Positions 55,901-64,000 of a stretch of 64,000 nucleotides of DNA are shown here, piece by piece; position 1 is the first letter of the stretch; every line of letters starts with the position of its first letter. Position numbers and translations under genes: made by a program. This DNA is from Rhynchopus euleeides (taxonomy: Eukaryota > Euglenozoa > Diplonemea > Diplonemida > Diplonemidae). Under the pieces are notes generated by a model, which worked only from the letters and a program-made list of their open reading frames with translations, was not told the origin of the DNA and searched no databases. The DNA lies in the NCBI GenBank assembly GCA_963210315.1, contig OY723275.1, positions 1,240,001 to 1,304,000 on the forward strand. Direction: 5' to 3'.

Positions 55901-56137
55901 GCTGACGACATCTGCAGCGTAATCGGTGTGAACTTCACCCTGGTCACACTCAACCTCGGTGAGAACAACCTCACAGATGTGACTGCGCGCAAGGTGGTTG
56001 ATGCTGCGAACAACGCAGACGATCTCTACGACCTGCAGCATGTCTACCTCACACCTTCTTCTGCTGATATCGATGCCTCCCTTCTGAACGGCGCCTGCAA
56101 GCTTGCGTTGAAACCACCCGTCGAAACTGCATCTTGA
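49934..56137 (+). CDS. Giant leucine-rich-repeat protein
   Basis: A 2067-residue protein on one exon of 6.2 kb. Most of it is leucine-rich repeats of the ribonuclease-inhibitor type, with the recurring form L-x-L-S-x-N-x-I-x-x-x-G, for example VDLSHNYLGVAGF, LKLSHNCITTVGA, VDLSYNAITNTGA and IDLSRNGMRDVDV. Repeats occur in several blocks (about 60-130, 370-570, 850-900, 1030-1100, 1200-1480, 1530-1610 and 1745-2060), separated by Gly/Ala/Ser-rich linkers. No NB-ARC, kinase or membrane segment is visible, so it is probably an intracellular scaffold; RNI-type proteins of this kind occur in flagella and as regulators. ATG in an ACC context; a 19-C run lies 330 nt upstream. Confidence 0.85.
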   Translation: MKRNSTIAGLLDDVTDESHRAVLETASMNIAGGLDTGLDLRFGGPNDAWGNGVCTPMGDEVVAALSRWLGKGSRISFLYLDGHPLGDSSLRVLLQGVARNEHLDHLSLRDTGITDAEPLVELLQDGSSSNNSLTRISLQGSPASAHLDAMSALGWHLLENKQPLRLKYILRKLAVLLGYPQAGANTPQGSTSSLSWHPRHHAAALQRQGSGTAGREGHDKEGKDPGGVQGEGPPEGGAAACCSGGEGGGTPRRRRSLSRWRDSLDVLDLDDRGGAHRYTDTSLRFVVAVLVGCHPAALSGGDIPQGGADSPAGAPGGAGKKGGEQDGWAHRVGNAPAAAGQLPADCIAPLKDPRARLVSANTFITTLILSNSALTAAGAKLLSSYLPLDTCLKKIDLANSTGLGSTGVTLIAKSLTLPGGNTSVEQLDLSRTGCSGEKCGAVIAKMITSHEKLGVLRLRGNSFAQCGGMFVKAQYVNTNLRVFDLEECQIPERFLEEAKESELLHETPQCLIVSVPKLHADSPAVVHLDCSVNLDSDSAITDKSLLLLLESLHGNTCLEYLNLSGNAITFAGLSSLTACLSKERCAVGLHTVVLRGLRFAPETVQQMESSTRPVKKMCDAIRAHPCLSRVDLSSNYIEEGAADEAFLCAKQCLRLTYLGFDGTDMPEETKRRLSQLLPLHRYPEPFARLAVALWDSGVAEGVLDFSSSGPWWEGYALAPCEERGVQSFPKHCDDMAGIDLSMTASGLATPTLLEGQYPQGGDASRQRHNSDPSSPFADVGDHLNGSAFSTECSFRDRQGCKRVEQESGATVKRKRDENPNLLPEEYDVGYSGRSREAQISDAMSILCEVVEDEKEVTVVDLSGHHLGDAGVLPWVKLLSKGNHLVGLHLSDTQMTNRSAFKLVQAIREKHAIRIAAIDRNPRVSSSVTAAVASYLKYNSTPAALKQLFVNIRLNLLENVIFKGDELQDEKDLTDEWLKCIVDTIIASTTPDPEEESAVREDAPMRGSLSQRLLPGRGAVADGLTESRLEPVKIESAVRRIDVSHTCITTTSLQWLTVLLKDPHASANLTHIILRNCMISGTQHLVTFLDVAAMRSVRLVDLSHNYLGVAGFKAISSAMQRHVTLGEVLLIGDEMIDSEKHSEVNRQLRLGKELNRHPGFKKSMARIKNGDLTVTSITVRGATHHLARLLGTVVHLAMKLTLVDLSHGEMDDRGAGCLAKALNVEPLIDTLKLSHNCITTVGARCLASSVETSHILKVLWLDHNDIDGRGVPAFLSALEKNTSLVDLRMEDNPKIPSVLLEELNDNVINDQPYLKSVLPRIREGDDALTSIDLSDQICTDLSLRRLVQVVPGTIVIHTINISNSVITNEGAGLVAYLITSYLTMRILLCDSCGIDDTKATYLFKAVRQNQGLQRLSLKNNQITREPLADLMDSIDIQGCGTLYEVDLEGNPCMLKGGGVLTELAKTLEFNSVPVSLKQALADIRGETVRDVILRGAGPSDEQKETHSRAGSAGASRPELHSDKTAVILASAFPPSKSVRTVDLSYNAITNTGASALAECLLESPQIISLNLRGNSISDAGVRALRTSLLSCTTVKRIDLAANIFCDSRTTNELALLLECNAHPPQLKNYVVGGMKGDSFPEIAIDGAECEAGFEAAHRNVIETVRAFEAEVTSAAAADEEAPPGHDGAPTAAAGLCGMEAAPEAAAEGGAAKGKPSSVESYKQAHGIPELHPVLVDRSVALLCTFLAEDPEVQSVVLPNNRITAVGAASLVSAVAGLSALKRLDLRGNLIGDAGGILLCKLARERPDLEAIDLASNLCTDVTALQFIKHLKRGDVRLNVNLRGNPGISSARMSDLDLLLTLNHKSGEMKQLVTALLAGDEWIREVDLQCKSAQDFFDDRRGFQYTQDSLEFLLGFLAGCPSVRAIDLSRNGMRDVDVLNTYMQNAMSLRTFTLNDTPGIAEKISRLFVTLRHSVNLTVVNFLGCRLDDSCADDICSVIGVNFTLVTLNLGENNLTDVTARKVVDAANNADDLYDLQHVYLTPSSADIDASLLNGACKLALKPPVETAS

Positions 56138-56749
56138 GAGAGATTAGGGGAACCCCCCCCTCCTTCCAAGCCCCTGCCAATGAACCTTTTCACCCTGCGT
56201 TCTCCCTTCTGCGCCTTGCGCATTCGGCCTGCGCAGCACCACCAATACAATGACTTCACCAAACAGCGTGTCTCCCTTAGACGCTCTCCACCACTTCCCC
56301 CCTTGGGCAGCCCCGCTATTTTCACCCCCACCGCTGGTAACCTGTAACCGAGTTGTGTGTGGGGGGGAGGGAGGAGGTGTGTGATACTGTGTGCGCTCCG
56401 TGCAGTCGGCACGGCATACCATCTGCCGGTCGGCAGTGCCCGATGCAAGCTGCCAGTGGAGGGCACCTTTTGCTCCAAAGCGGGCAGGTTGCCCCTCCCC
56501 CGATGTACGTCCCCGCCGTCAAGCGCCGTGTGGGGTGGGGTGGAGTGGGGGGGGGGTTGCGGCATTGCCATGCCAGCTTCCCTGCGTTGTCTCTGCCTCG
56601 GGTTTCTGCCCCTGTGCTCCTGTGCAGCCCGCTTGCTTCGTCGGCAAGGCTGGGGGGGGGGGGGGGTAAGCGTTTCGCAGCGTGCAATCAATGCCCAGGG
56701 GAGGCGGTTCCTTTTTGCGCCACCTGCCACACCACCGACACTGCAGGGC
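56138..56749. other. Non-coding spacer
   Basis: No gene. A G-run lies at about 56653-56666. The region ends ACTGCAG, three bases before the next ATG. Confidence 0.55.
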
Positions 56750-57886
56750 ATGTCTCTGTTCCTCGAGGCTGCTGTCAAGTGTGGGGAGGAGCGCAACCAA
56801 TGCGAGGGCGATGCTGCCCTGCCCGACGAGGATGACCTGGCCGCCAGTGCGGCGCGGGACGCGAGCCTCAGCAGCACCGAGAAGGTGCGTCGAGCAATGA
56901 TGTCCCGCCGCCTCGACGCGATACGCTTGAAGGCGAAACGAGAGGAGAACGTCCGGCAAATCGAATCCCGCCGAAATGCGTCGGAATCGGAAAAGCGCAA
57001 CTGCGCACAAGCCATTGAGCAGACCCGCATTGGCGCCAACGCTGCTGTCCGCAGGCAACGCGACGCCGAGGCTGCCGAAGTAGAGCGCCAACGGGCTGAG
57101 GAGGAAGACCGCCTGCAGGATACCCTCAGGAAGCGCAACCGCATCGAAGTCCTCGAGAGCAGATACAAGGGGCTGGTGGCTGACAAGGCGGGGCAGGAGG
57201 ACGAGCTCCGGCAGAAGCTGGAGACAACCGACACGAAGGACTTCACATACATCGACAGAATACGGATATCGAAGGAGCGCCACGACAGGCTGTCCTCACT
57301 CATGAGCAACACGGGGAGCGTGCTCGACGTCTACCCTGGGGTCGAGATCCAGTCGCAGCGCCCGACAGGCACGCTGCAGCGTGTGCTGGAGGAGGTGCAG
57401 GAGGAGCGTGTCCAGCGCAGTCGCCTGCGGAACGACATCATCGAAGCGCTGCGGATGGAGGACAACCTCGAGCAGGAGGAGGAGGCTGAGCAGGCCCGCC
57501 AGCGCGAGGAGGACCGGATGCGCGCCATCGACGAGACAGTGAACAGGGTGATGGAGAACAAGCGCCTGGCACACGAGGCGCAGGAGGCACTCTACCTCAA
57601 GAAGGTGCGTGGCAACCTGCACCCTATTGACATCCTCCACAGGGCGATTGCAGAGGATCTGATTGAAGAGCGCTTCAGAGACAGGTGTGAGGTGTTGGAG
57701 TATGAACATACGTTCTCCGCTAACCTTGATAAATACCTTGAGATAGAGCGGCAGGCGGCAACGGATGTGTTCCGGCAGACGCAGCACAGCAAACGGGTTG
57801 CCGAGAGCCAGAGCAATGCTGCCGCTCTGGGTGGGTCCATCTTTCCAGACATCACCCAGGGCACAGCAGGCGAAGCGGTTGCGTGA
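56750..57886 (+). CDS. Coiled-coil protein, possibly cytoskeletal
   Basis: The protein has 378 residues and is almost all charged helix. Heptad-like Glu/Arg/Gln-rich sequence runs from about 40 to 300, with a short break at about 190-200 (SNTGSVLDVYPGVEI). The C-terminal 60 residues (LDKYLEIERQAATDVFRQTQHSKRV) are also helical. I recognise no domain. Such proteins in protists are often axonemal or basal-body parts, but there is no direct evidence here. CTGCAG three bases before the ATG supports this start. Confidence 0.75.
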   Translation: MSLFLEAAVKCGEERNQCEGDAALPDEDDLAASAARDASLSSTEKVRRAMMSRRLDAIRLKAKREENVRQIESRRNASESEKRNCAQAIEQTRIGANAAVRRQRDAEAAEVERQRAEEEDRLQDTLRKRNRIEVLESRYKGLVADKAGQEDELRQKLETTDTKDFTYIDRIRISKERHDRLSSLMSNTGSVLDVYPGVEIQSQRPTGTLQRVLEEVQEERVQRSRLRNDIIEALRMEDNLEQEEEAEQARQREEDRMRAIDETVNRVMENKRLAHEAQEALYLKKVRGNLHPIDILHRAIAEDLIEERFRDRCEVLEYEHTFSANLDKYLEIERQAATDVFRQTQHSKRVAESQSNAAALGGSIFPDITQGTAGEAVA

Positions 57887-58147
57887 AGGAGGGGGGGTTG
57901 CCAGGGGCGTGCGGTTACCACCGCTGCCGTGACACCTCCTCCTGCCAGACACCGTATACGCTGTATGATGCACTCGCTTGGGTGATCAAAAGAGCAGCGG
58001 CGCGCCCCACCTCCCCCACAGCCCCATTGCATTTTCTCTGGCGGTGTCCTTCTTCTTAGGGGGTAGGGCAGTCACCCACAGCACCCATCAACACCGCACC
58101 CACCCTGCAGGCAGCCGCGCAGGGGAGGGCTTGCCCTCCTCCCCATA

Positions 58148-61100
58148 GTGCAGGTGGCGACGCCCGATGGCACCGATGCCCCGCTGCCGAAGCAGGCGAA
58201 GAGGTGGGCCGCGTCCTCCAACCCCAACCCCGGGGTGTTTGGGCAGCAGCCCTCGAGAAGTAGCTACGTGCAGCGGCCCTCATCAGGCCCGACCATCTCG
58301 CGCGAGATATTCGGCACGGCGGCTCTTGAGAGCGACCCTTCACCTGGGCTCTCCGGCTGGAGTCAGCGGACCGCGGGGGGTGCTGGCGTGTCAGGTCCTA
58401 ACGGCCACCGCAATGACGCCTCAGGGGAGCACAGTGCATGGGGCTCGACTGGGCGTGGGCGCGGGAGGTCGGATGAAGGGCGTGGTGGCGGGGGTGGTGC
58501 GTATCACAAACACCACCAGCAGCAGCTTCCCACTCCCCTGACAGTGTCTGGGAAGGCGCCGAAGGCTCAGCCGCAGCAGCCGCCCCCGAAGAAGCCTGCT
58601 GACAGCAGCCATCAGGTGCATGATCATGTGAAGGACAAGAGGGAGCAGCAGGATGCGGGTCATCTGCAGTCGGTACCCTCCCCGTCGGTGATGCATGGTG
58701 GCATGCCTGGGTATCCAGGGCAGGGGCTGAGCTCGGGGATGCTGGATCACAACCTGTTGTTGAACCAGTATGCGCAGGCGAAGAACCTGCATCAGCAGGC
58801 CCTGGATTGGAAGAACCTGCAGGCGCTGCAGCAGTGTGCCATGGAGCAGCAGCAGCGTCGGCAGCAGCAGCAGCAGCAGCAACAACAACAACAATCGCAC
58901 AACCAGCGGCAACCCAAGCAGCGTCGGCAGCCGCAGCAGCCTGCGCCGTCGTCGCAGGGTGGGCAGAAGGGTCCGGTGCAGACCTTCATTCCCTACATGC
59001 AGATGTTTCCTTCGATGCCGCTGCAGTCGACGCCGCGGGTGCATGTCGGGGGGGGCTACTCCAGCAGTAGTAATCCTGTCAGCTCCACGGACAGCCACAA
59101 GGGGCAGGAGAAGCGGAAGAAGGCGAAGTCTGCTGCGAAGGAGGCGCGTACCGAGGCGCAGGAGAAGGAGGGGGATGAGGAGCGGCGGGGGAGCAGCGCC
59201 AGCGGGCACACGCTTGACACGGATCTTAGCGAAGACCGGTCCTGCGGCAGCGGGGAGCGCGAGGCTCAGGGCAGGGAAGAGGAGGAGGTGTCAAATGGCA
59301 AGGCGCGCACAGCTCCGGGCCACGTGCAGCAGCCGGCACACCCAGCGGGCCTCCCCGCACCGGTTGCAGGCGTCGAAGCCATTCCGCCGGAGCCGGCGTC
59401 GCCGTCTGACAGCCTGACGCTCTTCTCGCTGAACAAAGGGCTGCAGGAGGTGTTGCTGAATTTGAGTGTCAACTACTGCGAGTCGTACAGCATGAACATC
59501 ATCAACTTCCTTGCGGGTGTCACCCCGCAGATGCAGCTGTCCGTGCCGCAGGGGAGGGAGGTATGTCCCGCATCCAGGCATGCGCCATGGGTGGCGTCAG
59601 TGGTGTCGGTGGTGCAGCACTGATGTGTCCATCGGGTGTCACCTGTGGCCTGTTTCTCGGAGTGCCTGATTGCTTCCAGTGTTGCTATTGGCTTCCTTTG
59701 CTGCCACACACCAACACCACCGCCTGCACAACAGGGGCTTGAAGAACCTTCGTACCGATTGCGAGACCTGTGGCGGTTCTACGACTGCCCTGCAGGGATA
59801 TGTGTCCCGATGCAGACGGAGAGTTCGCAGACGGGGCGGACTGTCATTGAGGAGAATCACTTCATGCCGCATCTGAGCGGGTTTCAGCTGTTCAAAGAGG
59901 ACCACGTTGCAGGTGCTGCGCCCCAGGCAGAGTGGTTCAGTAAGGAGAGTCCCGATGCCCGAATAGGGCTGTGGGAGTCGGTGGAGGAGCTGGCTGCACA
60001 GCCGGCGTATTCCATGCTGCTGTCAGCGCGCAACACCTCACTATCCCATCACAGCTGGTATGGCTGCAGGCACAGTTGCGTCTCATTTTGGTGGGTGTGG
60101 TGTTTCTCTGCTCCATCAGATTTGCGCTGCCCTTTGGATGTTATAATGCTGCACTACACACCCGTTTCTTCCTGCCTGTGTATCGCCCCCACAAAACCTC
60201 TCACCAACAGGTACGCCGTGTCGTGGAGCCCGGTCCTCTGTGTGAACTCTTCCCGGCTCGCTGGCTCTATTATCACCTACCACTTCTTCCGACCTGCGCG
60301 TCCTTCTAAGAGTTGGTATTACGATCTCTATGGGTGGTCGAACTTCTGGTATGACTGTGCCTGTGTAGATGCTGCGTTGAAGTGGACAGTGGGGCGGTGG
60401 CCCTGACTTGGCGTGCATTGTGTTGGCAAAGATAGTTTACTGCGTTTTTGGGCTGAGTTGGATGCGGGAAGCGGAACAAACCCATGCACGGTGCCCGCCG
60501 CCACCCCCCACGACCCACTCTGCCTGCAGGAGCATGTCGAGCGCAAACCTGCGACAAATGATGCGAGGTGCGTGGTGCCCGCCACCCAACCTGCCTGCTC
60601 CCCCTCCCTCTGTCAGTGACGCTGCCGACATCTCCAAGGTATGGAGGTGACACCCCTCACACGCATTCTCTGTTCTGTCAAACCCGCCGTCGTTTCGGCA
60701 ACTTCTGCCTCACAGTCTGCCTCATTTGCAATCTTTTGGACTGACAATGCAAAGAGCTCAGCAATGGGGCGTCTTTCTCACGATTGCCGAATGCCCACTG
60801 TTTCTCTTCTCTTTTCATCTTTGCTGTGACATGGTTTGTGCTGCCCCCCCTCCCGCCCACATCGTATCGCTCAACCCACAGCAGACGCTAAGCCAGGAGG
60901 CAGTTGTGTGCGGTGCGCTTGCTGCGGCTGCTACCTCCACCCTCAATGTCGATGCGATGCCCTTTGTCTCCCTGACGGAGTCGCCCACACAGGGGCCTGC
61001 CCCGTCACCCGACGCTGCCCCATCGGGCACAGAAGCTGAGGGCGACGACGACGACGCTGACAGCAGCTCCAGCGAGTTCACATTCTATCTTGAGGATGAC

Positions 61101-61518
61101 TCGGTCGTCGTTCCTGAGGCGGTGCGGGGCACCCTGCAGGAGGTGAACATGCAGTCCACTCCGTGGCCTTCTTCCGTGTTCGTCCCTCTGTTTGGGTTCA
61201 TTCCCTACAAACTGATGATGAGTGTCTGGTTTATGACGTCGTCCGAGCAGGCCATACCCCCACGCGGTGCAGATGCCTGTTTCATCGGCCCGCTGGACAT
61301 GGTTCAGACTGTCAACGACCTGATGGATCACCTGGTATGTCTTGGGCCCGGGCATCGTCTGGCAGAGACCCTTGCAGGTGATCCCAACGTTCCTTTGAGG
61401 GCACTCGCAACACACCCCCACACCCACACAGAATATGCACAACACGCACCACGTCGACTACGATCAGTGTGTGCTGCGCATGCCCCAGCTCGCCGCCCTG
61501 CAGCCCCCTGTTCGGTAG
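58148..61518 (+). CDS. DUF789 family protein with Gln-rich N-terminus
   Basis: Six exons (58148-59560, 59735-60057, 60211-60315, 60530-60638, 60882-61334, 61432-61518) give about 829 residues. The C-terminal half, from about 421, matches the DUF789 family best known from plants: SLTLFSLNKGLQEVL, then RLRDLWRFYDC, PHLSGFQLF, SWYAVSWSPVL, ITYHFF, VFVPLFGFIPYKLMMSVW and a final HHVDYDQ. The N-terminal half is Gln- and Gly-rich and disordered. All splice junctions keep the frame and restore DUF789 residues; donors are GTATGT, GTATGG, GTATTA, GTATGG and GTATGT. The 5' end is unsure: the frame opens after a stop at 58064-58066 and has no ATG until about 58690. A GTG at 58148 is only a marker. An out-of-frame ATG at 58167 or an unseen first exon may be the true start. 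Function is unknown. Confidence 0.7.
58855..58900 (+). repeat. CAG/CAA run coding for glutamine
   Basis: A mostly CAG then CAA run inside exon 1 of the DUF789 gene codes for a Gln stretch of about 13 residues with Arg interruptions. Confidence 0.85.
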
Positions 61519-63282
61519 CATCTCGCTTCAACACCCCAACGGGGGTTATTGCTGCAGCGCGGCTCGCCAAAGGCGCAAGGCTTCCGGTGGTAGCGAAGCA
61601 CCCGACCCTTTGGTGATCCAGGAATGGGACAACGGGGGCTCTGCTCTCCCTGTGCCGGCGGCGCTCCGGACCCGGCAACATTGCAGAACACCCCCCCGCT
61701 CCCATGGCAGGACATGCACCGCGGTGCCCAGTCGCTGCGTGCTTTGGACCGTTCGTACACTCTGCCCCTGGCACAGCCCCTCCTGGGCTCGTGCATGGCA
61801 GAAAGGACGGGTGGCAGTGCATTGTCGTTAGGAACTCCGGACGAGGTGGCTGCGTATATCAATGGCTCAGCCCTTTCCGGTGCGGTGACAGTGCAGCGAA
61901 GCGGAGGTGGTGTGTTTGGGTGACGAGGCTTTGGCACAGTGTGCGCTGAACGGAAAGTATCACTTGTGATGTGCTCGGTCACCCGGCCCCCGCCTGGTTG
62001 TTGATAGAGATCCACAGCTCGAGAGGGCTGGCGGATGGCTGCGCCAACAAAAAAAGAGGGCCGAACACTCCCGAATTTACCCGTTGTTTTTCGGCAAGCA
62101 GGCTGCACAACACGCTTGCTTGCCAGAGAGAAGCAGTCTGTGGGGGTGTGTGTGGCAGTGTTGTGTTAGCTTCCAGAGGCAGGATATCACCGCCGGCATC
62201 AGGTCTGCATTTCACTGCCCGCTTTGCGTACAGCCAAGAGTCGGACTTTTTGTGCGATGCTCTTGATGTGCGGCCGCCCCGTCACACCCGCTCACCCCTG
62301 CCTCCCGATCAAACCAGCCAGAGCAAGAAAATGTCGCTGTGCCAGAAAGCAACCCCAACGAATCATGCAAAGACAAACAGAACATCCCGTTTTCGTTTTA
62401 TTGTTTCCTGGGCCCCTCTAGCCTTAATGGGAGGCACATTTACTTGGCGCTGTCTGTTGCCTCCGGCTTCTGTGCACTGGGTTGCGATCGCTGCCCAGCG
62501 GGTAGTGCATCGCACGCACAGTCGATCGGCAGCGCCAGGGAATGGTGCGATACCAGGAAGTACAACGCCTTCTGGCGGCTGTGTGCATGCCGAGATTGAT
62601 TGTTTCTTCGCACGCCAGCCTGTCGTCGATTAACACATACCTAGTCACTGCCATGGTTGTCTGTCAGTTGCACGCCAGCTTTGTCAGCCGAACTAACACA
62701 AAGAGCAACCCTCGGCACTAACTGTGTCAAAGCCCACTGTGTAGAGATGGATGTAGAACACCCACGCGACCCCCTCCCTCACCTGCTGCAGGTGCGGCCC
62801 TGTTGGCCAAAAAGACAGATAGAAGCTCACTTCGAGGAGGGGAGGGGGCACGGCCTTTTCTGAGGGGCCAAACAATGTGTGTGTCTGTGTCTGTGTTTCA
62901 GTGGGACATCGCTCCGGAACCGTGTTCGGTGCGACTTCTCACCGCAATGAAAGGTACTCACGTGTGTGATATCCAGACTAAATTTTTAAGTGGGTAAAGT
63001 CTTTCGCGGATTGTTGTGTCAGTCAGAATGCATCAAGACCACGCACTCGATGCGCTCTACACGACTGCAAACCCATGCGGCGTGGTGATAAGTTATTGAT
63101 ATGGCCCGATCCTTGCCTTCCCACAATATCGGCACAGATGAGTTTTGAGTGCAGAATTCATGGTGACTTCTGGGGTCTGCTTTCATCCCAAGAGTCACAG
63201 TGGCTTCGATTACCGACTCCTCGCGTTGCGCCACATGCGAAAAAAACCTATACTGGCGCCCTAAGAACATTACGTAGAAAAA
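61519..63282. other. Non-coding spacer
   Basis: I see no gene. Long frames here on both strands overlap one another and lack codon bias. The sequence becomes A/T-rich from about 62900 towards the MITE. Confidence 0.55.
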
Positions 63283-63660
63283 CATGGTATGACAAAGATC
63301 TTGCAAGAAATGTTAAGAAATCTCGAAATTTCTTAAGACGTCTTAATGTAATGCCGAAAGGGCTATTTCTTAAAGATTTCTTACTGATTTCTTAAGACGT
63401 GTTTCTTAATGCCTAGCATTTTAATGTCCATCATTCTGAAAAAGATCTTAAAAGATCTTTTTCAGAATGATGGACATTTTTAATGCTGGGAGATATGGAA
63501 ATAATGTCCATCATTTCATTAAGAAATCTTAAGAAATCCTGTATTTCTTAAAAATAATGGGGGTCATTAATTTAAGAAATTTAATGCAGCACCTGCATTA
63601 AGACGTCTTAAGAAAGAAGTGAAAAGATCCTTTTCTTATTAAGACCTTTGTCATACCATG
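63283..63660. mobile_element. Foldback MITE with 6-bp target duplication
   Basis: A 378-nt A/T-rich element. Terminal inverted repeats of 20 nt (63283-63302 and 63641-63660) match at 19 positions, reading CATGGTATGACAAAG inward. GAAAAA lies directly outside each end (63277-63282 and 63661-63666), a probable target-site duplication. The middle is a near-perfect 56-nt hairpin, and motifs TTAAGAAAT and AAGACGTCTT recur on both sides. It has no coding capacity, so it would need a transposase from elsewhere. The family is unknown. Confidence 0.85.
63423..63478. repeat. 27-bp perfect hairpin at MITE centre
   Basis: Arms 63423-63449 and 63452-63478 are perfectly complementary with only AA between them. 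Imperfect pairing (AGCATT/AATGCT) continues outside the arms. Part of the arm (AATGTCCATCAT) recurs near 63504-63515. Confidence 0.9.
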
Positions 63661-63666
63661 GAAAAA

Positions 63667-64000
63667 TCGTTCAAAAATCCAAAAAAAAACTTATGTAACT
63701 CGGAACCTTTGGGAGGAAACCAACGAGAGGATTTCGTGAATGCAAGAATGGGCGCCACAAAAATTGCGCTGCAACAAGGCGCCGGGGCGTCGGGCCAGAC
63801 CGATCTCACCCAACACACGCCTCGCCCCCCATAAGCGAGTGGGAGTTGTCACCGAACCCACAGCATGCTCCTGAACAGAAGGACAACTCCCCGATGCTCT
63901 GGAGACTCTCGGGCAGACTCATTGCCCTGCCGTGCCCTGCCTGCATGGCACATCGCAGGGTGTGCGTGTTTTGCCCGAGGAGAACAAAAAACCCCCCTCC
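63667..64000. other. Non-coding end of window
   Basis: No gene or clear structure is visible in these last 330 bases. Confidence 0.5.

Noticed and set aside
61971-62633. 220-codon + strand frame after the DUF789 gene
   Set aside because: No ATG-supported domain or codon bias, and an equally long minus-strand frame overlaps it.

Overview
This window looks like nuclear DNA from a free-living protist, most probably a euglenozoan and perhaps a diplonemid. Four things point there. (1) The alpha-tubulin at 23488-24843 is very close to Euglena/trypanosome alpha-tubulin as I remember it, including the acidic GEEDVEEY tail. (2) All 18 genes I can support are on the + strand, like the one-way gene arrays of Euglenozoa. 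(3) Most starts sit shortly after a pyrimidine stretch and a CAG, as expected if a spliced leader is added in trans. (4) Coding regions use G/C-ending codons strongly, while the spacers contain long C or G homopolymers. Species and lineage are inference; I saw no rRNA or spliced-leader gene that would settle them.

Layout. 1-2978: no gene. 2979-5003: coiled-coil protein with an SH3-like domain. 7678-8586: divergent mitochondrial carrier. 9429-10643: PLOD-like Golgi glycosyltransferase. 11193-12374: secreted protein of five Cys-rich repeats. 13530-13985: small discoidin-like protein. 14919-18392: IQ-motif protein. 19013-19798: coiled-coil protein. 20215-23022: DDX10/Dbp4-type RNA helicase (3 exons). 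23488-24843: alpha-tubulin. 25564-26382: pyrroline-5-carboxylate reductase. 26534-27340: repeat cluster. 28157-31052: Gln-rich AlkB-family dioxygenase (3 exons). 34994-37245: a mobile element with 0.37-kb terminal inverted repeats. 37364-40784: NT-C2/GRAM protein (3 exons). 43245-44806: Tom40-like outer-membrane barrel (4 exons). 46615-47175: L7Ae/Rpp38-like protein. 47678-48157: Skp1. 49934-56137: 2067-residue leucine-rich-repeat protein. 56750-57886: coiled-coil protein. 58148-61518: DUF789 protein (6 exons). 63283-63660: a foldback MITE with a 6-bp target-site duplication.

Five of the 18 genes contain introns, 14 in total. All begin GTAT (13 of 14 GTATG) and all end CAG. They are short (85-245 nt) and often cut off very small last exons.

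The genes do not form a pathway. They are a mixture of ribosome biogenesis (DDX10, possible Rpp38), mitochondrion (carrier, Tom40), cytoskeleton (tubulin, IQ and coiled-coil proteins), protein turnover (Skp1), metabolism (P5CR) and the cell surface/secretory system. The least familiar content is the 2.25-kb inverted-repeat element with its broken minus-strand reading frame, the foldback MITE, the GTCGAC hairpin cluster, and a pair of related sequences placed almost the same distance (45 and 47 nt) upstream of two different genes.
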